Part shown: piece after piece, positions 57,121-64,000 of the stretch
How positions within the stretch are numbered: the stretch's first letter is position 1
Layout of the letters: every line of letters starts with the position of its first letter
Assembly: GCF_008838325.1 (NCBI RefSeq)
Contig: NZ_CP042829.1
Location: forward strand, 2,232,001 to 2,296,000
From: Tepidiforma bonchosmolovskayae
GTDB taxonomy: Bacteria > Chloroflexota > Dehalococcoidia > Tepidiformales > Tepidiformaceae
DNA length: 64,000 nt
Reading direction: 5' to 3'
The notes under the pieces: generated by a model
Database searches by the model: none
What the model saw: the letters and a program-made list of their open reading frames with translations, nothing else
Told to the model about the DNA's origin: nothing
Made by a program: the position numbers and the translations under genes

Positions 57121-58041
57121 ATGCCTTCCCCCGCGCTCCAGCGCATCCTCGATGCCCTCGAAGCAGGCACCCGGCCGCGCCCGGCCGAGTTCGCCGCCTT
57201 CTCCGACCTCGACCGCGGCGACGCCTCCTACCTGCGCGAGCGGTGGCCGCACATCCCCCTCGCCGAGCGCGAGTTCCTCCTCGACGAGGCCTACGAACTC
57301 GCCGACGAAGATATCGCTCTCGACTTCACTGTCCTTGGCCGGGTCGGACTCACCGATGCCGAGCCATCGGTTCGCCTCCGGGCTATCCAGGCCCTCTGGG
57401 AGTCCCTCGATCCCGCCGTCGGCGACCTCCTCGTCGGCCTCGTCGAATCCGAGCCCGATCCCGAGGTCCGGGCTGCCGCCGCCCGCAGCCTCCTCCGCTA
57501 CCTCGAAGCCGCCGAATACGGCCGTCTCGACGACGCCGTCGCCCGCCGTATGGTGCAGGCGCTCATTGCCGCTGCCGAGTCCGGCAGTGAAGACCTCCGC
57601 GCCGCCGCTGTCGAGGCGCTCGGCCCGAGCGGCGACCCCAGGGTCCCTGCGCTCATCGAGTCCGCTTACGAAAGCGGTGTCCCCGCCCTCCGGCTCGCCG
57701 CCATCCGCGCCATGGGCTACTCCGCCCGCGACCGCTGGGCCGAGTACATCGCCGAGCAGCTCACCGCCGCCGACCCCGAGATGCGGTTTGAGGCCGCGCT
57801 CGCCGCCGGCAGCCTCGGCTCCGAAGAGCTCGTGCCGGCCCTTGGCGAAGCGCTCAACGACGACGACGCCGAAGTCCTCTTCGCCGTCATCGAAGCCCTC
57901 GGCGACATCGGCGGCGAAGCAGCCGTCGAACTCCTCGAAGCCTACCTTGAAGAGGCGCCGCCCGGCCTCGAAGACGCCGTCGAAGCCGCCCTCGAGGCCG
58001 CCCGCGGCATCCAGTTCCGCCGATTCGGAGAACCGCTGTGA
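57121..58041 (+). CDS. HEAT-repeat protein
   Basis: 306 acidic residues made of helical pairs. Examples are PSVRLRAIQALWESLDPAVG, DPEVRAAAARSLLRYLEAAE, SEDLRAAAVEALGPSGDPRV, PALRLAAIRAMGYSARDRW and DAEVLFAVIEALGDIGGEAA. These fit HEAT/PBS-lyase-type repeats (about six). There is no catalytic signature. It is probably a protein-binding scaffold. It is the first gene of a coupled run with NUDIX and GNAT genes (GTGA overlaps). Confidence 0.88.
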   Translation: MPSPALQRILDALEAGTRPRPAEFAAFSDLDRGDASYLRERWPHIPLAEREFLLDEAYELADEDIALDFTVLGRVGLTDAEPSVRLRAIQALWESLDPAVGDLLVGLVESEPDPEVRAAAARSLLRYLEAAEYGRLDDAVARRMVQALIAAAESGSEDLRAAAVEALGPSGDPRVPALIESAYESGVPALRLAAIRAMGYSARDRWAEYIAEQLTAADPEMRFEAALAAGSLGSEELVPALGEALNDDDAEVLFAVIEALGDIGGEAAVELLEAYLEEAPPGLEDAVEAALEAARGIQFRRFGEPL

Positions 58042-58484
58042 CATCCCGCTCCCGCCTCCCCATCGAAGACGTCGTCTCCGCTGGCGGCATCCCCTGGCGC
58101 AGGAACGAGCGCGGCGAGGTCGAAATCGCCATTTGCGGGCGCCGGGGCGAGAAGCTCTGGGTCCTCCCGAAAGGCACCCCCGACGACGGCGAGCCCCTCG
58201 AGGCCACAGCCCTCCGCGAGGTCCGCGAAGAGACCGGCCTCGATGTCCGCCTCGGCGAGCCGATCGGCAGCATCGAATACTGGTTCACCGCCAACGGCAC
58301 CCGCTACCACAAGCGCGTGCATCACTGGTTGATGGAGCCCGTCGGCGGCGATGTCGCCAACCACGACCACGAGTTCGATGAGGTCCGCTGGGTCACGATC
58401 CCCGAGGCGCTCGAACTCCTCACCTTCGAAGGCGAGCGAAACCTCGTCCGCGAGGCTGCCCGCCGCCTCGGAGTCGACGTGTGA
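58038..58484 (+). CDS. NUDIX hydrolase
   Basis: 148 residues. The Nudix box GEPLEATALREVREETGL at ~55-72 is complete, with flanking AGGIPWRRNERGEVEIAICG and KLWVLPKGTPDDG. The length and WVLPKG motif resemble Ap4A/diadenosine polyphosphate or (d)NTP hydrolases. The start is GTG overlapping the HEAT gene stop, and its own stop overlaps the GNAT GTG. The substrate is unknown. Confidence 0.9.
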   Translation: MTSRSRLPIEDVVSAGGIPWRRNERGEVEIAICGRRGEKLWVLPKGTPDDGEPLEATALREVREETGLDVRLGEPIGSIEYWFTANGTRYHKRVHHWLMEPVGGDVANHDHEFDEVRWVTIPEALELLTFEGERNLVREAARRLGVDV

Positions 58485-59113
58485 CGCTCGAGACGCCGCC
58501 GGCCGGCTACGATGCCCTCGTGGTCGCCCGCGGCCGCAACGTCGTGCTCCGGCGCCGCCGCCGCGAGGACGCTATCGATGAATACGCCTGGCGCCGCGAC
58601 CCCGAGACCGCCCGCCTGAACGGCCAGCCGCCCGTTTCCCCCTCGTTTGCCCGCTTCCTCGACACCTTCGAACAGGAATGGCGGCTCGCCGGCCATGGCC
58701 GCGACCAGCTCGCCATCGACACCATCGCCGGCGAACACATCGGCACCGTCATGTACTACAACGCCGAGTCCGGCGACTCCGCCGAGCTGGGCATCACCAT
58801 CGGCGACGCCCGCCGCCGCGGCCAGGGCCTTGGACGCGAGGCCGTCGTCCTCTTCCTCCGTCACCTCTTCGCCAGCCACCCCTTCCGCGAGGTTTATCTC
58901 CACACCCTCGCTGACAACCTCCCCGCACGGCGCGCATTCACCGCCGCCGGCTTCAGCCCCACGGTCGCCGTCCAGCGCGGCGACGACCGCTACATCCGCA
59001 TGGAGGTCCGCCGCGAGTGGTGGCTGCTCTGGGACATGGAGGGGCGCTTCGCCTTCGCCGACCCGCCTGCGCCCGAAAACCCGCCGTTCACCCCGCTGTC
59101 ACCGCGGGAGTAG
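58481..59113 (+). CDS. GNAT family N-acetyltransferase (RimJ/RimL-like)
   Basis: 210 residues. GDARRRGQGLGREAVVLFLRHLF is the acetyl-CoA motif A, and LHTLADNLPARRAFTAAGF is motif B. N-terminal VVARGRNVVLRRRRREDA resembles the RimJ/SpeG-like acetyltransferase_3 group. The last ~30 residues are Pro-rich. It may act on protein N-termini or small amines. The start is GTG, coupled to the NUDIX gene. It is followed by 104 bp without a recognisable element before the AAA gene. Confidence 0.87.
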   Translation: MTLETPPAGYDALVVARGRNVVLRRRRREDAIDEYAWRRDPETARLNGQPPVSPSFARFLDTFEQEWRLAGHGRDQLAIDTIAGEHIGTVMYYNAESGDSAELGITIGDARRRGQGLGREAVVLFLRHLFASHPFREVYLHTLADNLPARRAFTAAGFSPTVAVQRGDDRYIRMEVRREWWLLWDMEGRFAFADPPAPENPPFTPLSPRE

Positions 59114-59217
59114 CCGCTTCATCACCCCCCTGATCTGGGGCAGGCCGCCCGGCTGCCGACCTTCAAGGTAGAGCACCCCCGCCCCGAACGGCGCTCGGTG
59201 CGACGCAGGAAGGTGAT

Positions 59218-60606
59218 ATGGAGCAGCCATTCCCCCCGACCTCCGGCAGCCTCGCCATGCAGCCGGAGTACGCCGAGGAACCGCGCCAGCAAGCACCGCG
59301 CCCGGCACCCAGCCACCTGCGCGCCCTCCCCTCTCTCCCGGAGGCCCCCGACCACATCTCCGAACTCGGCCTCCCCGAGCGGTTCATCGAGGACCTCACC
59401 CTCAAGACCCTCTACCGCATTACCGTCCCCACGCCCATCGGCATCGCCAATGCCATGCGCGTCTCGCCCGGTGTCGCCCGCGAAGCCCTCGATGAGCTCC
59501 GGCGCCAGCGCCTCGTCGAAACGACCTCCGCCTCGGGCCGCCTCGAAACGGAGTGGCAGTACCGCCTCACCGAACTCGGCATGCGCGAGGCCGAAAATGC
59601 GTTCGGCCGCAGCAAATACGTCGGACCCGTCCCCGTCCCGATCCAGGATTACTTCCGCGTTCTCGAACGCGACACCGAGGTCGGCGCGCCCGACCCGGTC
59701 CGACTCGCCCGCGCCCTCCAGCAGCTTGTCCTCGGCCGCGACGTCGTCGCCAAGGTCTGTCTCGCGCTCACCAGCGGCCGCCCGGCCATGCTCTGGGGCG
59801 CGCCCGGCAACGGCAAGACCACCATCCTCGAACTCACCAGCGAGGCCATCCAGGGCGTCACCCTCATGCCCATGGCCGTTTACGTCAGCGGCCACATCAT
59901 CCGCCTCTACGATGACCTCGTGCACCAGCCGGTCGAAGGCGACGACACCGCCGATGCCACGTCCCAGTTCGACCGCCGCTGGCTCCGTATCCGCCGCCCG
60001 TTTGTCTTCGTCGGCGGCGAACTCCGCCCCGAGGACCTCGACCTCGCCTACGACCCGGCCCTCGGCTACCACCAGGCGCCGCCCCACGTGAAGGCCCACG
60101 GCGGCCTCCTCGCCATCGATGACTTCGGCCGCCAGCAGGTCTCGCCCCAGGCTCTCCTCAACCGCTGGATCGCCGCGCTCGAACGCGGCGAGGACACGAT
60201 GTCGCTTGTCACCGGCGAGCGCATCACCTTCCCGTTCCGCTCGACCATCTGCTTCAGCACCAACCTCGAACCGAAGGCGATGCTCGAGGAAGCCCATCTC
60301 CGCCGGATCCCCTACAAAATCCGTATTCCCGAGCCCACCGCTGAGCAGATGGCCGAAATCTTCCGCCGCTTCGCCGACGCCATGGGCGTCGAAGCCACCC
60401 CCCAGGCGATCGATATCGCCGTCGAGCTGGTGCGCCGCGCCTCCAACGGCAACCTCCGCAGCTGCCACCCGCGGGACATCCTCCAGCTCATCATCGAAGA
60501 GTCCCGCTTCGTCAAGCGCCCGCCCGTGCTCGAGCCCGGCGCCGCCCGCCGCGCCTGCGAAGTCTACTTCGCCGTCGATCCCGGACCGATCACGCCGCGC
60601 CAGTAA
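59218..60606 (+). CDS. AAA-type ATPase with N-terminal winged helix
   Basis: 462 residues. Residues ~1-40 are Pro/Gln-rich and disordered. Residues ~60-125 (TVPTPIGIANAMRVSPGVA, LRRQRLVETTSASGR) look like a winged helix. The AAA core has Walker A LWGAPGNGKTTILELTSEA, Walker B GGLLAIDDFGRQQVSP and sensor ICFSTNLEPKAM. ANGNLRSCHPRDILQL-type arginines (SNGNLRSCHPRDILQLI) near the end suggest a lid. The biological role is unknown to me. The ATG has AGGAAGGTG 3 nt upstream. It is convergent with the corrinoid-binding-like gene, overlapping it by 17 bp. Confidence 0.8.
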   Translation: MEQPFPPTSGSLAMQPEYAEEPRQQAPRPAPSHLRALPSLPEAPDHISELGLPERFIEDLTLKTLYRITVPTPIGIANAMRVSPGVAREALDELRRQRLVETTSASGRLETEWQYRLTELGMREAENAFGRSKYVGPVPVPIQDYFRVLERDTEVGAPDPVRLARALQQLVLGRDVVAKVCLALTSGRPAMLWGAPGNGKTTILELTSEAIQGVTLMPMAVYVSGHIIRLYDDLVHQPVEGDDTADATSQFDRRWLRIRRPFVFVGGELRPEDLDLAYDPALGYHQAPPHVKAHGGLLAIDDFGRQQVSPQALLNRWIAALERGEDTMSLVTGERITFPFRSTICFSTNLEPKAMLEEAHLRRIPYKIRIPEPTAEQMAEIFRRFADAMGVEATPQAIDIAVELVRRASNGNLRSCHPRDILQLIIEESRFVKRPPVLEPGAARRACEVYFAVDPGPITPRQ

Positions 60607-61372
60607 CGCTGTCGAGAATCTCCGCGAGCTGCCGCGCGCCGTGCAGCAGGCTCGGTCCCGGCGCCAGGATATCCGGCGACTTGATCTCATAGAGCCGCCC
60701 AGCCTGCACGGCGCTGACGCCTTCCCAGCCTGGCCGCGCCGCCATCCGCTCCAGCCGCGCCTTCTTGCCGCACCAGCTCGCCACGATCACCTCCGGGTCG
60801 CGGCGCACCACCTCCTCCGGCTCAACCACCCGGTCCCGCGCCGACCGGCAGCCGCGCAGCTCCGGGAAGATATCCTCGCCCCCGCACAGCTCAATCAGTT
60901 CGCTCACCCACGCAATCCCCGAAATCAGCGGGTTGTCCCACTCCTCGAAGTACACCCGCGGCCGGTGCGCCGGCCGGCCAGGTCTCCCGGCGATTGCCGC
61001 AAGCTCAGCCTCGAACCGATCGGCAAGCTCCCGCCCCGCCTCCGGCTGGCCGCAGGCCGCCCCAACCAGCGCAATCGCCTCCGCCGTCTCGCGCAGCGTC
61101 CGCTGATTGGTGATGAGCACTGCGACCCCCGCGCGGATCAGCTCCCGCGCGATGTCGGCCTGCAGGTCGCTGAACCCGAGGACCAGGTCCGGCTCCACCG
61201 CCAGGATCCGCTCGACATGCGCCGTCTGGAACGCCGCCACCTTCGGCTTCGTCCGCGCCTCCGGCGGCCGCACCGCGTACCCGCTCACGCCTACGACACG
61301 GTCGCCCGCGCCCACCGCGAACGCAATCTCGGTCGTTTCCGCCGTCAGGCAGACGATGCGCTTCGGTCCCAT
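60590..61372 (-). CDS. Corrinoid/iron-siderophore binding-protein-like (BtuF family), no signal peptide
   Basis: 260 residues, bilobal PBP fold of the BtuF/FepB family. KRIVCLTAETTEIAFAVGAG is the first strand, with VGVSGYAVRPPEA, VERILAVEPDLVLGFSDLQ and FPELRGCRSARDRVVEPEEV following. It starts at MGPKRIVCL with no signal peptide or lipobox, which is unusual for a transport protein. It may be a cytoplasmic cobalamin-binding homologue, or the start may be missed. It lies 4 bp after purS and is co-transcribed with it. No BtuC/D is near. Confidence 0.78.
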   Translation of the reverse strand: MGPKRIVCLTAETTEIAFAVGAGDRVVGVSGYAVRPPEARTKPKVAAFQTAHVERILAVEPDLVLGFSDLQADIARELIRAGVAVLITNQRTLRETAEAIALVGAACGQPEAGRELADRFEAELAAIAGRPGRPAHRPRVYFEEWDNPLISGIAWVSELIELCGGEDIFPELRGCRSARDRVVEPEEVVRRDPEVIVASWCGKKARLERMAARPGWEGVSAVQAGRLYEIKSPDILAPGPSLLHGARQLAEILDSVTGAA

Positions 61373-61376
61373 CGCC

Positions 61377-61724
61377 CTACCGGGCCCTCTCCAGCTCGAA
61401 CTCGTACGTCTCGATGACCGGGTTCGCAAGCAGCCGGCTGCACATCTGGTCGACCTGCTCCGCCGCAGCCTTCGCGTCCTCCGCCGCCAGGCGCACCTGG
61501 AAGTACTTGCCCGAGCGCACCCCCTGCACCGTCCCGAAGCCGAGCGAACCGAGCGCGTTAGCAATCGCCAGGCCCTCCGGGTCGTTGACGGTCGGCTTGA
61601 GCGAGACGTACACCCGCGCGAGAAACTCGCGCGGCGCCTCGGCGCCCTGCTCCTGCCTGGTCTTCCGCCCCTTCTCCTTCTTCCCGGGCTCCTGCCCCTT
61701 CGTCTTCCCGTCTTTCTTGGTCAC
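61377..61724 (-). CDS. purS: Phosphoribosylformylglycinamidine synthase subunit PurS
   Basis: 115 residues. The usual PurS fold (~80 aa) is at the C-terminus (FLARVYVSLKPTVNDPEGLA, ANALGSLGFGTVQGVRSGKY, EFELERAR). It has an N-terminal extension of ~33 residues rich in Lys/Gln/Glu (TKKDGKTKGQEPGKKEKGRK). PurS bridges PurL and PurQ in purine synthesis; neither partner is in the window. The start is GTG at 61724, with AGGAG 8 nt upstream, and GTGA overlaps the purC stop. Confidence 0.9.
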   Translation of the reverse strand: MTKKDGKTKGQEPGKKEKGRKTRQEQGAEAPREFLARVYVSLKPTVNDPEGLAIANALGSLGFGTVQGVRSGKYFQVRLAAEDAKAAAEQVDQMCSRLLANPVIETYEFELERAR

Positions 61725-62608
61725 AGCGAAAGCTCCTCTCCTGTCAGCATGCGGTACGCCCGCAGATACCGCTCGGTTGTCGCTTCCACGACGTCCGGCG
61801 GCAGCTCGGGCGCCGGTTCGCCCTCCCGCCAGTGGGCGGCCAGCCAGTCGCGCACCGGCTGCTTGTCGAGGCTCGGCTGCGGACCGCCGGGCCGGTACTC
61901 GTTCGCCAGCCAGAACCGGCTGCTGTCCGGCGTCAGCACCTCGTCGATGAGGATGACCTCCTCGTTCCACCAGCCGAACTCGAATTTCGTGTCCGCGATG
62001 ATGATGCCCTGCTCCAGCGCCACGGTGTGCGCATAGCCGTAAACCGCGAGCGAACGGATGCGCATGGCGTTGGCTGCCTCCTCGCCGACCAGTTCCGCCA
62101 GCTGCTCGTAGGTGATGTTCTGGTCGTGCCCCTGGGCTGCTTTGGTGCTCGGCGTGAAGATCGGCTCCGGCAGCCGGTCCGATTCCCGCAGCCCTTCGGG
62201 CAGCCGGATTCCGCACACCATGCCCGTCTCCCGGTACTCCTTCCACCCCGAGCCCGAGAGGTAGCCGCGCACGATGCACTCCGCATCCAGCCGCTTCGCC
62301 TTCCGCACCAGCATCGAGCGGCCGTAATACTCCGGGCCCAGGTCGAACGGCACCTCCGAACGGTTCTCCGCGGTGACGACGGCGATGAAGTGGTTCGGCA
62401 CCACCGCCCCGATCCGTTCGAACCACCAGGCCGAGAGCATCGTCAGCACCTTCCCCTTCCCGGGGATCGGCGTCGGCAGCACCACGTCCAGCGCCGAGAT
62501 CCGGTCGGTCGCCACGATTAGCAGCCGGTCGCCCAGATCGTACGTATCCCGCACCTTCCCGCGGTAGACCGGCGCCGGCAGGTTCGACCAAACCATCGGC
62601 TCAGCCAC
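61721..62608 (-). CDS. purC: SAICAR synthase
   Basis: 295 residues. YRGKVRDTYDLGDRLLIVATDRISALDV is the ATP-binding N-terminus, given by its segments YRGKVRDTYDLG and ATDRISALDVVL. ECIVRGYLSGSGWKEY is the SAICAR signature, with IIIADTKFEFGW and VLTPDSSRFW for metal and aspartate binding. It makes SAICAR from CAIR and Asp. I prefer the GTG at 62608, because GGAGG lies 9 nt upstream. The ATG at 62617 abuts that motif. It overlaps the upstream membrane gene by 8 bp. Confidence 0.93.
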   Translation of the reverse strand: MAEPMVWSNLPAPVYRGKVRDTYDLGDRLLIVATDRISALDVVLPTPIPGKGKVLTMLSAWWFERIGAVVPNHFIAVVTAENRSEVPFDLGPEYYGRSMLVRKAKRLDAECIVRGYLSGSGWKEYRETGMVCGIRLPEGLRESDRLPEPIFTPSTKAAQGHDQNITYEQLAELVGEEAANAMRIRSLAVYGYAHTVALEQGIIIADTKFEFGWWNEEVILIDEVLTPDSSRFWLANEYRPGGPQPSLDKQPVRDWLAAHWREGEPAPELPPDVVEATTERYLRAYRMLTGEELSL

Positions 62609-63374
62609 GCTGCGCATCCTCCAGGTTCAGGTAGAACACGGTCGTTGTCGCCGAGGCGAACGCGACCAGCGGCACGGCCAGCACCCCCTGCACCACCGAC
62701 ACGACCGCCTGCACCGCGACCTGCGCATTCCGCGGCCCGGCCACGAGGCCGTCGAGCGCCGAGATCAGGAACGCCGGCCCGAGGAAGATCAGCATGGTCA
62801 GCAGGAGGACGCCGAGCATCCGCAGCATGTGCCCCTGCATCAGCGCCCAGCTCCTCCCCAGGGCCGCGAACGGCGACCGCCCCTCCAGCATGAACGCCTG
62901 GTGCGCCAGCGCCAGCCGCACGACCAGGTAGGGAAGCAGCACCAGCCCGATGATGGTCAGGGCCAGCAGCACCGACACCGTCACCAGGATGACCAGCAGC
63001 GCCAGCAACCCGCCCATCCGCGTGAACGCCGGGTCCAGCGCCTCTGTTAGCGTGACCGGCCTTCCCCGCAGCACCCCCGCAATCGAGACGATTGCCGCCC
63101 CGTGCGCCACCTGGGCGAAAAGCGCCTGTCCCGCTCCAACGATGAGCAGGAGCGCCAGGTAGCTCCCGTCCTGGGCGTCGAGCGCCACGTCCCTCAGCGC
63201 GGTGGAGAGCGCGACCGCAACCACCAGCGCCGCCACGATCGAGACCGGCACCTCCACGGCTGCGACCGGCAGCAGCACCTCCTTCGGCCTGGTCGTGACC
63301 AGGTCCCACGCCGTCGCGATGACCCGCCGCGCCGGCAGCAAGGCGACGCCCGGCGTCATCCCCGGCTGCATCAC
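62601..63374 (-). CDS. Hypothetical multi-pass membrane protein in the pur operon
   Basis: 257 residues with about six membrane segments: VLLPVAAVEVPVSIVAALVVAVAL, LALLLIVGAGQALFAQV, LLALLVILVTVSVLLALTIIGL, MLRMLGVLLLTMLIFLGPAFL and a last VLAVPLVAFASATTTVFYL, given in part. A central PFAALGRSWALMQGHMLRML helix resembles the GPDPase_memb/DUF975 type of membrane domain. There is no catalytic residue pattern. The start is GTG at 63374, overlapping the purB stop (GTGA). Its presence between purB and purC is unusual. Confidence 0.72.
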   Translation of the reverse strand: MMQPGMTPGVALLPARRVIATAWDLVTTRPKEVLLPVAAVEVPVSIVAALVVAVALSTALRDVALDAQDGSYLALLLIVGAGQALFAQVAHGAAIVSIAGVLRGRPVTLTEALDPAFTRMGGLLALLVILVTVSVLLALTIIGLVLLPYLVVRLALAHQAFMLEGRSPFAALGRSWALMQGHMLRMLGVLLLTMLIFLGPAFLISALDGLVAGPRNAQVAVQAVVSVVQGVLAVPLVAFASATTTVFYLNLEDAQRG

Positions 63375-64000
63375 AGCCCGAGGCGCTCGAAGGTCGCGCC
63401 GATGTTCTTCAGGTAGTAGCCGTAATCGAACAGCCCGCGCAGTTCCGCCTCGCTGATGCGGCTCGTCACCTCGGGGTCGGCCAGCAGCAGGTCAAGGAAC
63501 GGGACCCGCTCGTTCCAGGCCCGCATCGCGTTCCGCTGCACAATCGCGTAGGCGTCCTGGCGGCTCAGCCCCGTCTCGATGAGCGCCAGCAGCACCCGCT
63601 GCGAGAACACCAGCCCGTACGAACGTTCAAGGTTCTCGCGCATGTGCTCCGGGTATACCCGCAGCCGGTCCATGATGCCCGTGAACAGGTTCAGCATGTA
63701 GTCGAGCACGAGCGTGGCGTCCGGAAACACGATCCGCTCCGTCGACGAATGGCTGATGTCGCGCTCGTGCCACAGCGCCACATTCTCCATCGCCGTGACC
63801 GCGTAGCCCCGCAGCACCCGCGCCAGCCCGGTGATCCGCTCGCAGAGCTCGGGGTTCCGCTTGTGCGGCATCGCGCTCGAACCCGTCTGCCCTTCGTCGA
63901 ACGGCTCCTCCGCCTCGCGCACCTCGGTCTTCTGCAGCGCCCTAATCTCCGTCGCGAACTTCTCGAGTGACGCGCCGATAATCGCCAGTGTCGTCACGAA
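63371..64000 (-). CDS. purB: Adenylosuccinate lyase, C-terminal part
   Basis: 209 residues are present; the N-terminus lies beyond the right window edge. The fumarase/ASL signature GSSAMPHKRNPELCERI is intact, and RDISHSSTERIVFPDATLVL carries the second catalytic region. It converts SAICAR to AICAR and adenylosuccinate to AMP, the step after purC in the same transcript. It is the most upstream gene of purB-membrane-purC-purS visible here. Confidence 0.94.
   Translation of the reverse strand, partial: FVTTLAIIGASLEKFATEIRALQKTEVREAEEPFDEGQTGSSAMPHKRNPELCERITGLARVLRGYAVTAMENVALWHERDISHSSTERIVFPDATLVLDYMLNLFTGIMDRLRVYPEHMRENLERSYGLVFSQRVLLALIETGLSRQDAYAIVQRNAMRAWNERVPFLDLLLADPEVTSRISEAELRGLFDYGYYLKNIGATFERLGL

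Overview
The window is 64 kb of very GC-rich (roughly two-thirds G+C by eye), gene-dense bacterial chromosome. I found no insertion sequence, prophage, integrase, CRISPR array or origin. The housekeeping genes are bacterial. Small families (DUF6295, RNHCP, DUF5679), a CdaA/CdaR pair and abundant acyl-CoA metabolism suggest a thermophilic Chloroflexota (Dehalococcoidia/Tepidiforma-like) chromosome. That placement is inference; a 16S or marker-gene search would settle it.

Layout. 1-9.6 kb: 3' end of a urea-type ABC ATPase (urtE), DUF6295, dienelactone hydrolase and polA (minus strand); acyl-CoA dehydrogenase, an ABC-2 exporter and a FlgM-like small protein (plus strand); then a family III CoA-transferase and a FlK-like thioesterase. 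9.68-10.06 kb: RNase P RNA. 10-20.9 kb: thioredoxin-TPR protein, DAHP synthase, SDR, PAS protein, tyrosine phosphatase, M20 peptidase, a divergent yqeC/mobA pair, a MoxR/ChlI-like AAA ATPase with a structured leader, GNAT, RNHCP protein and tesB. 20.9-25.6 kb: pyruvate dehydrogenase operon lpd-pdhA-pdhB-pdhC. 25.6-30.2 kb: methyltransferase, class III aminotransferase, aldo/keto reductase, HisN-type phosphatase and a TTG-start DUF5679 protein. 30.3-35.3 kb: nusA-ylxR-infB-rbfA-truB behind a hairpin-plus-U-tract element. 35.4-42.9 kb: iscS, then acpP, two KAS genes, fabD and priA. 43-51 kb: transporters, amidohydrolase, xthA, tRNA-Pro, a thiolase/DUF35 pair and a Cys-Leu-Trp tRNA cluster. 51-59 kb: argF, then a coupled cdaA-cdaR-der-plsY-gpsA run and a HEAT-NUDIX-GNAT run. 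59-64 kb: AAA ATPase, corrinoid-type binding protein, purS, purC, a membrane protein and partial purB.

How the genes fit together: acyl-CoA dehydrogenase, SDR, thiolase/DUF35, CoA-transferase and two thioesterases imply fatty-acid or aromatic acyl-CoA turnover. fabD/KAS/ACP and plsY/gpsA make acyl chains and phosphatidic acid. The rnpB and ylxR genes encode RNase P RNA and its likely modulator.

The most interesting signals are regulatory. At least twelve genes have a TANNNT-like box ending 5-7 nt before the start codon and no Shine-Dalgarno, which suggests leaderless mRNAs. Other candidates are an attenuator before nusA, a perfect 13-bp inverted repeat over the DAHP synthase promoter, overlapping -10 boxes between yqeC and mobA, and rare start codons (ATC for ylxR, CTG for a membrane protein). 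I see no clear evidence of a wholly new multi-gene system.
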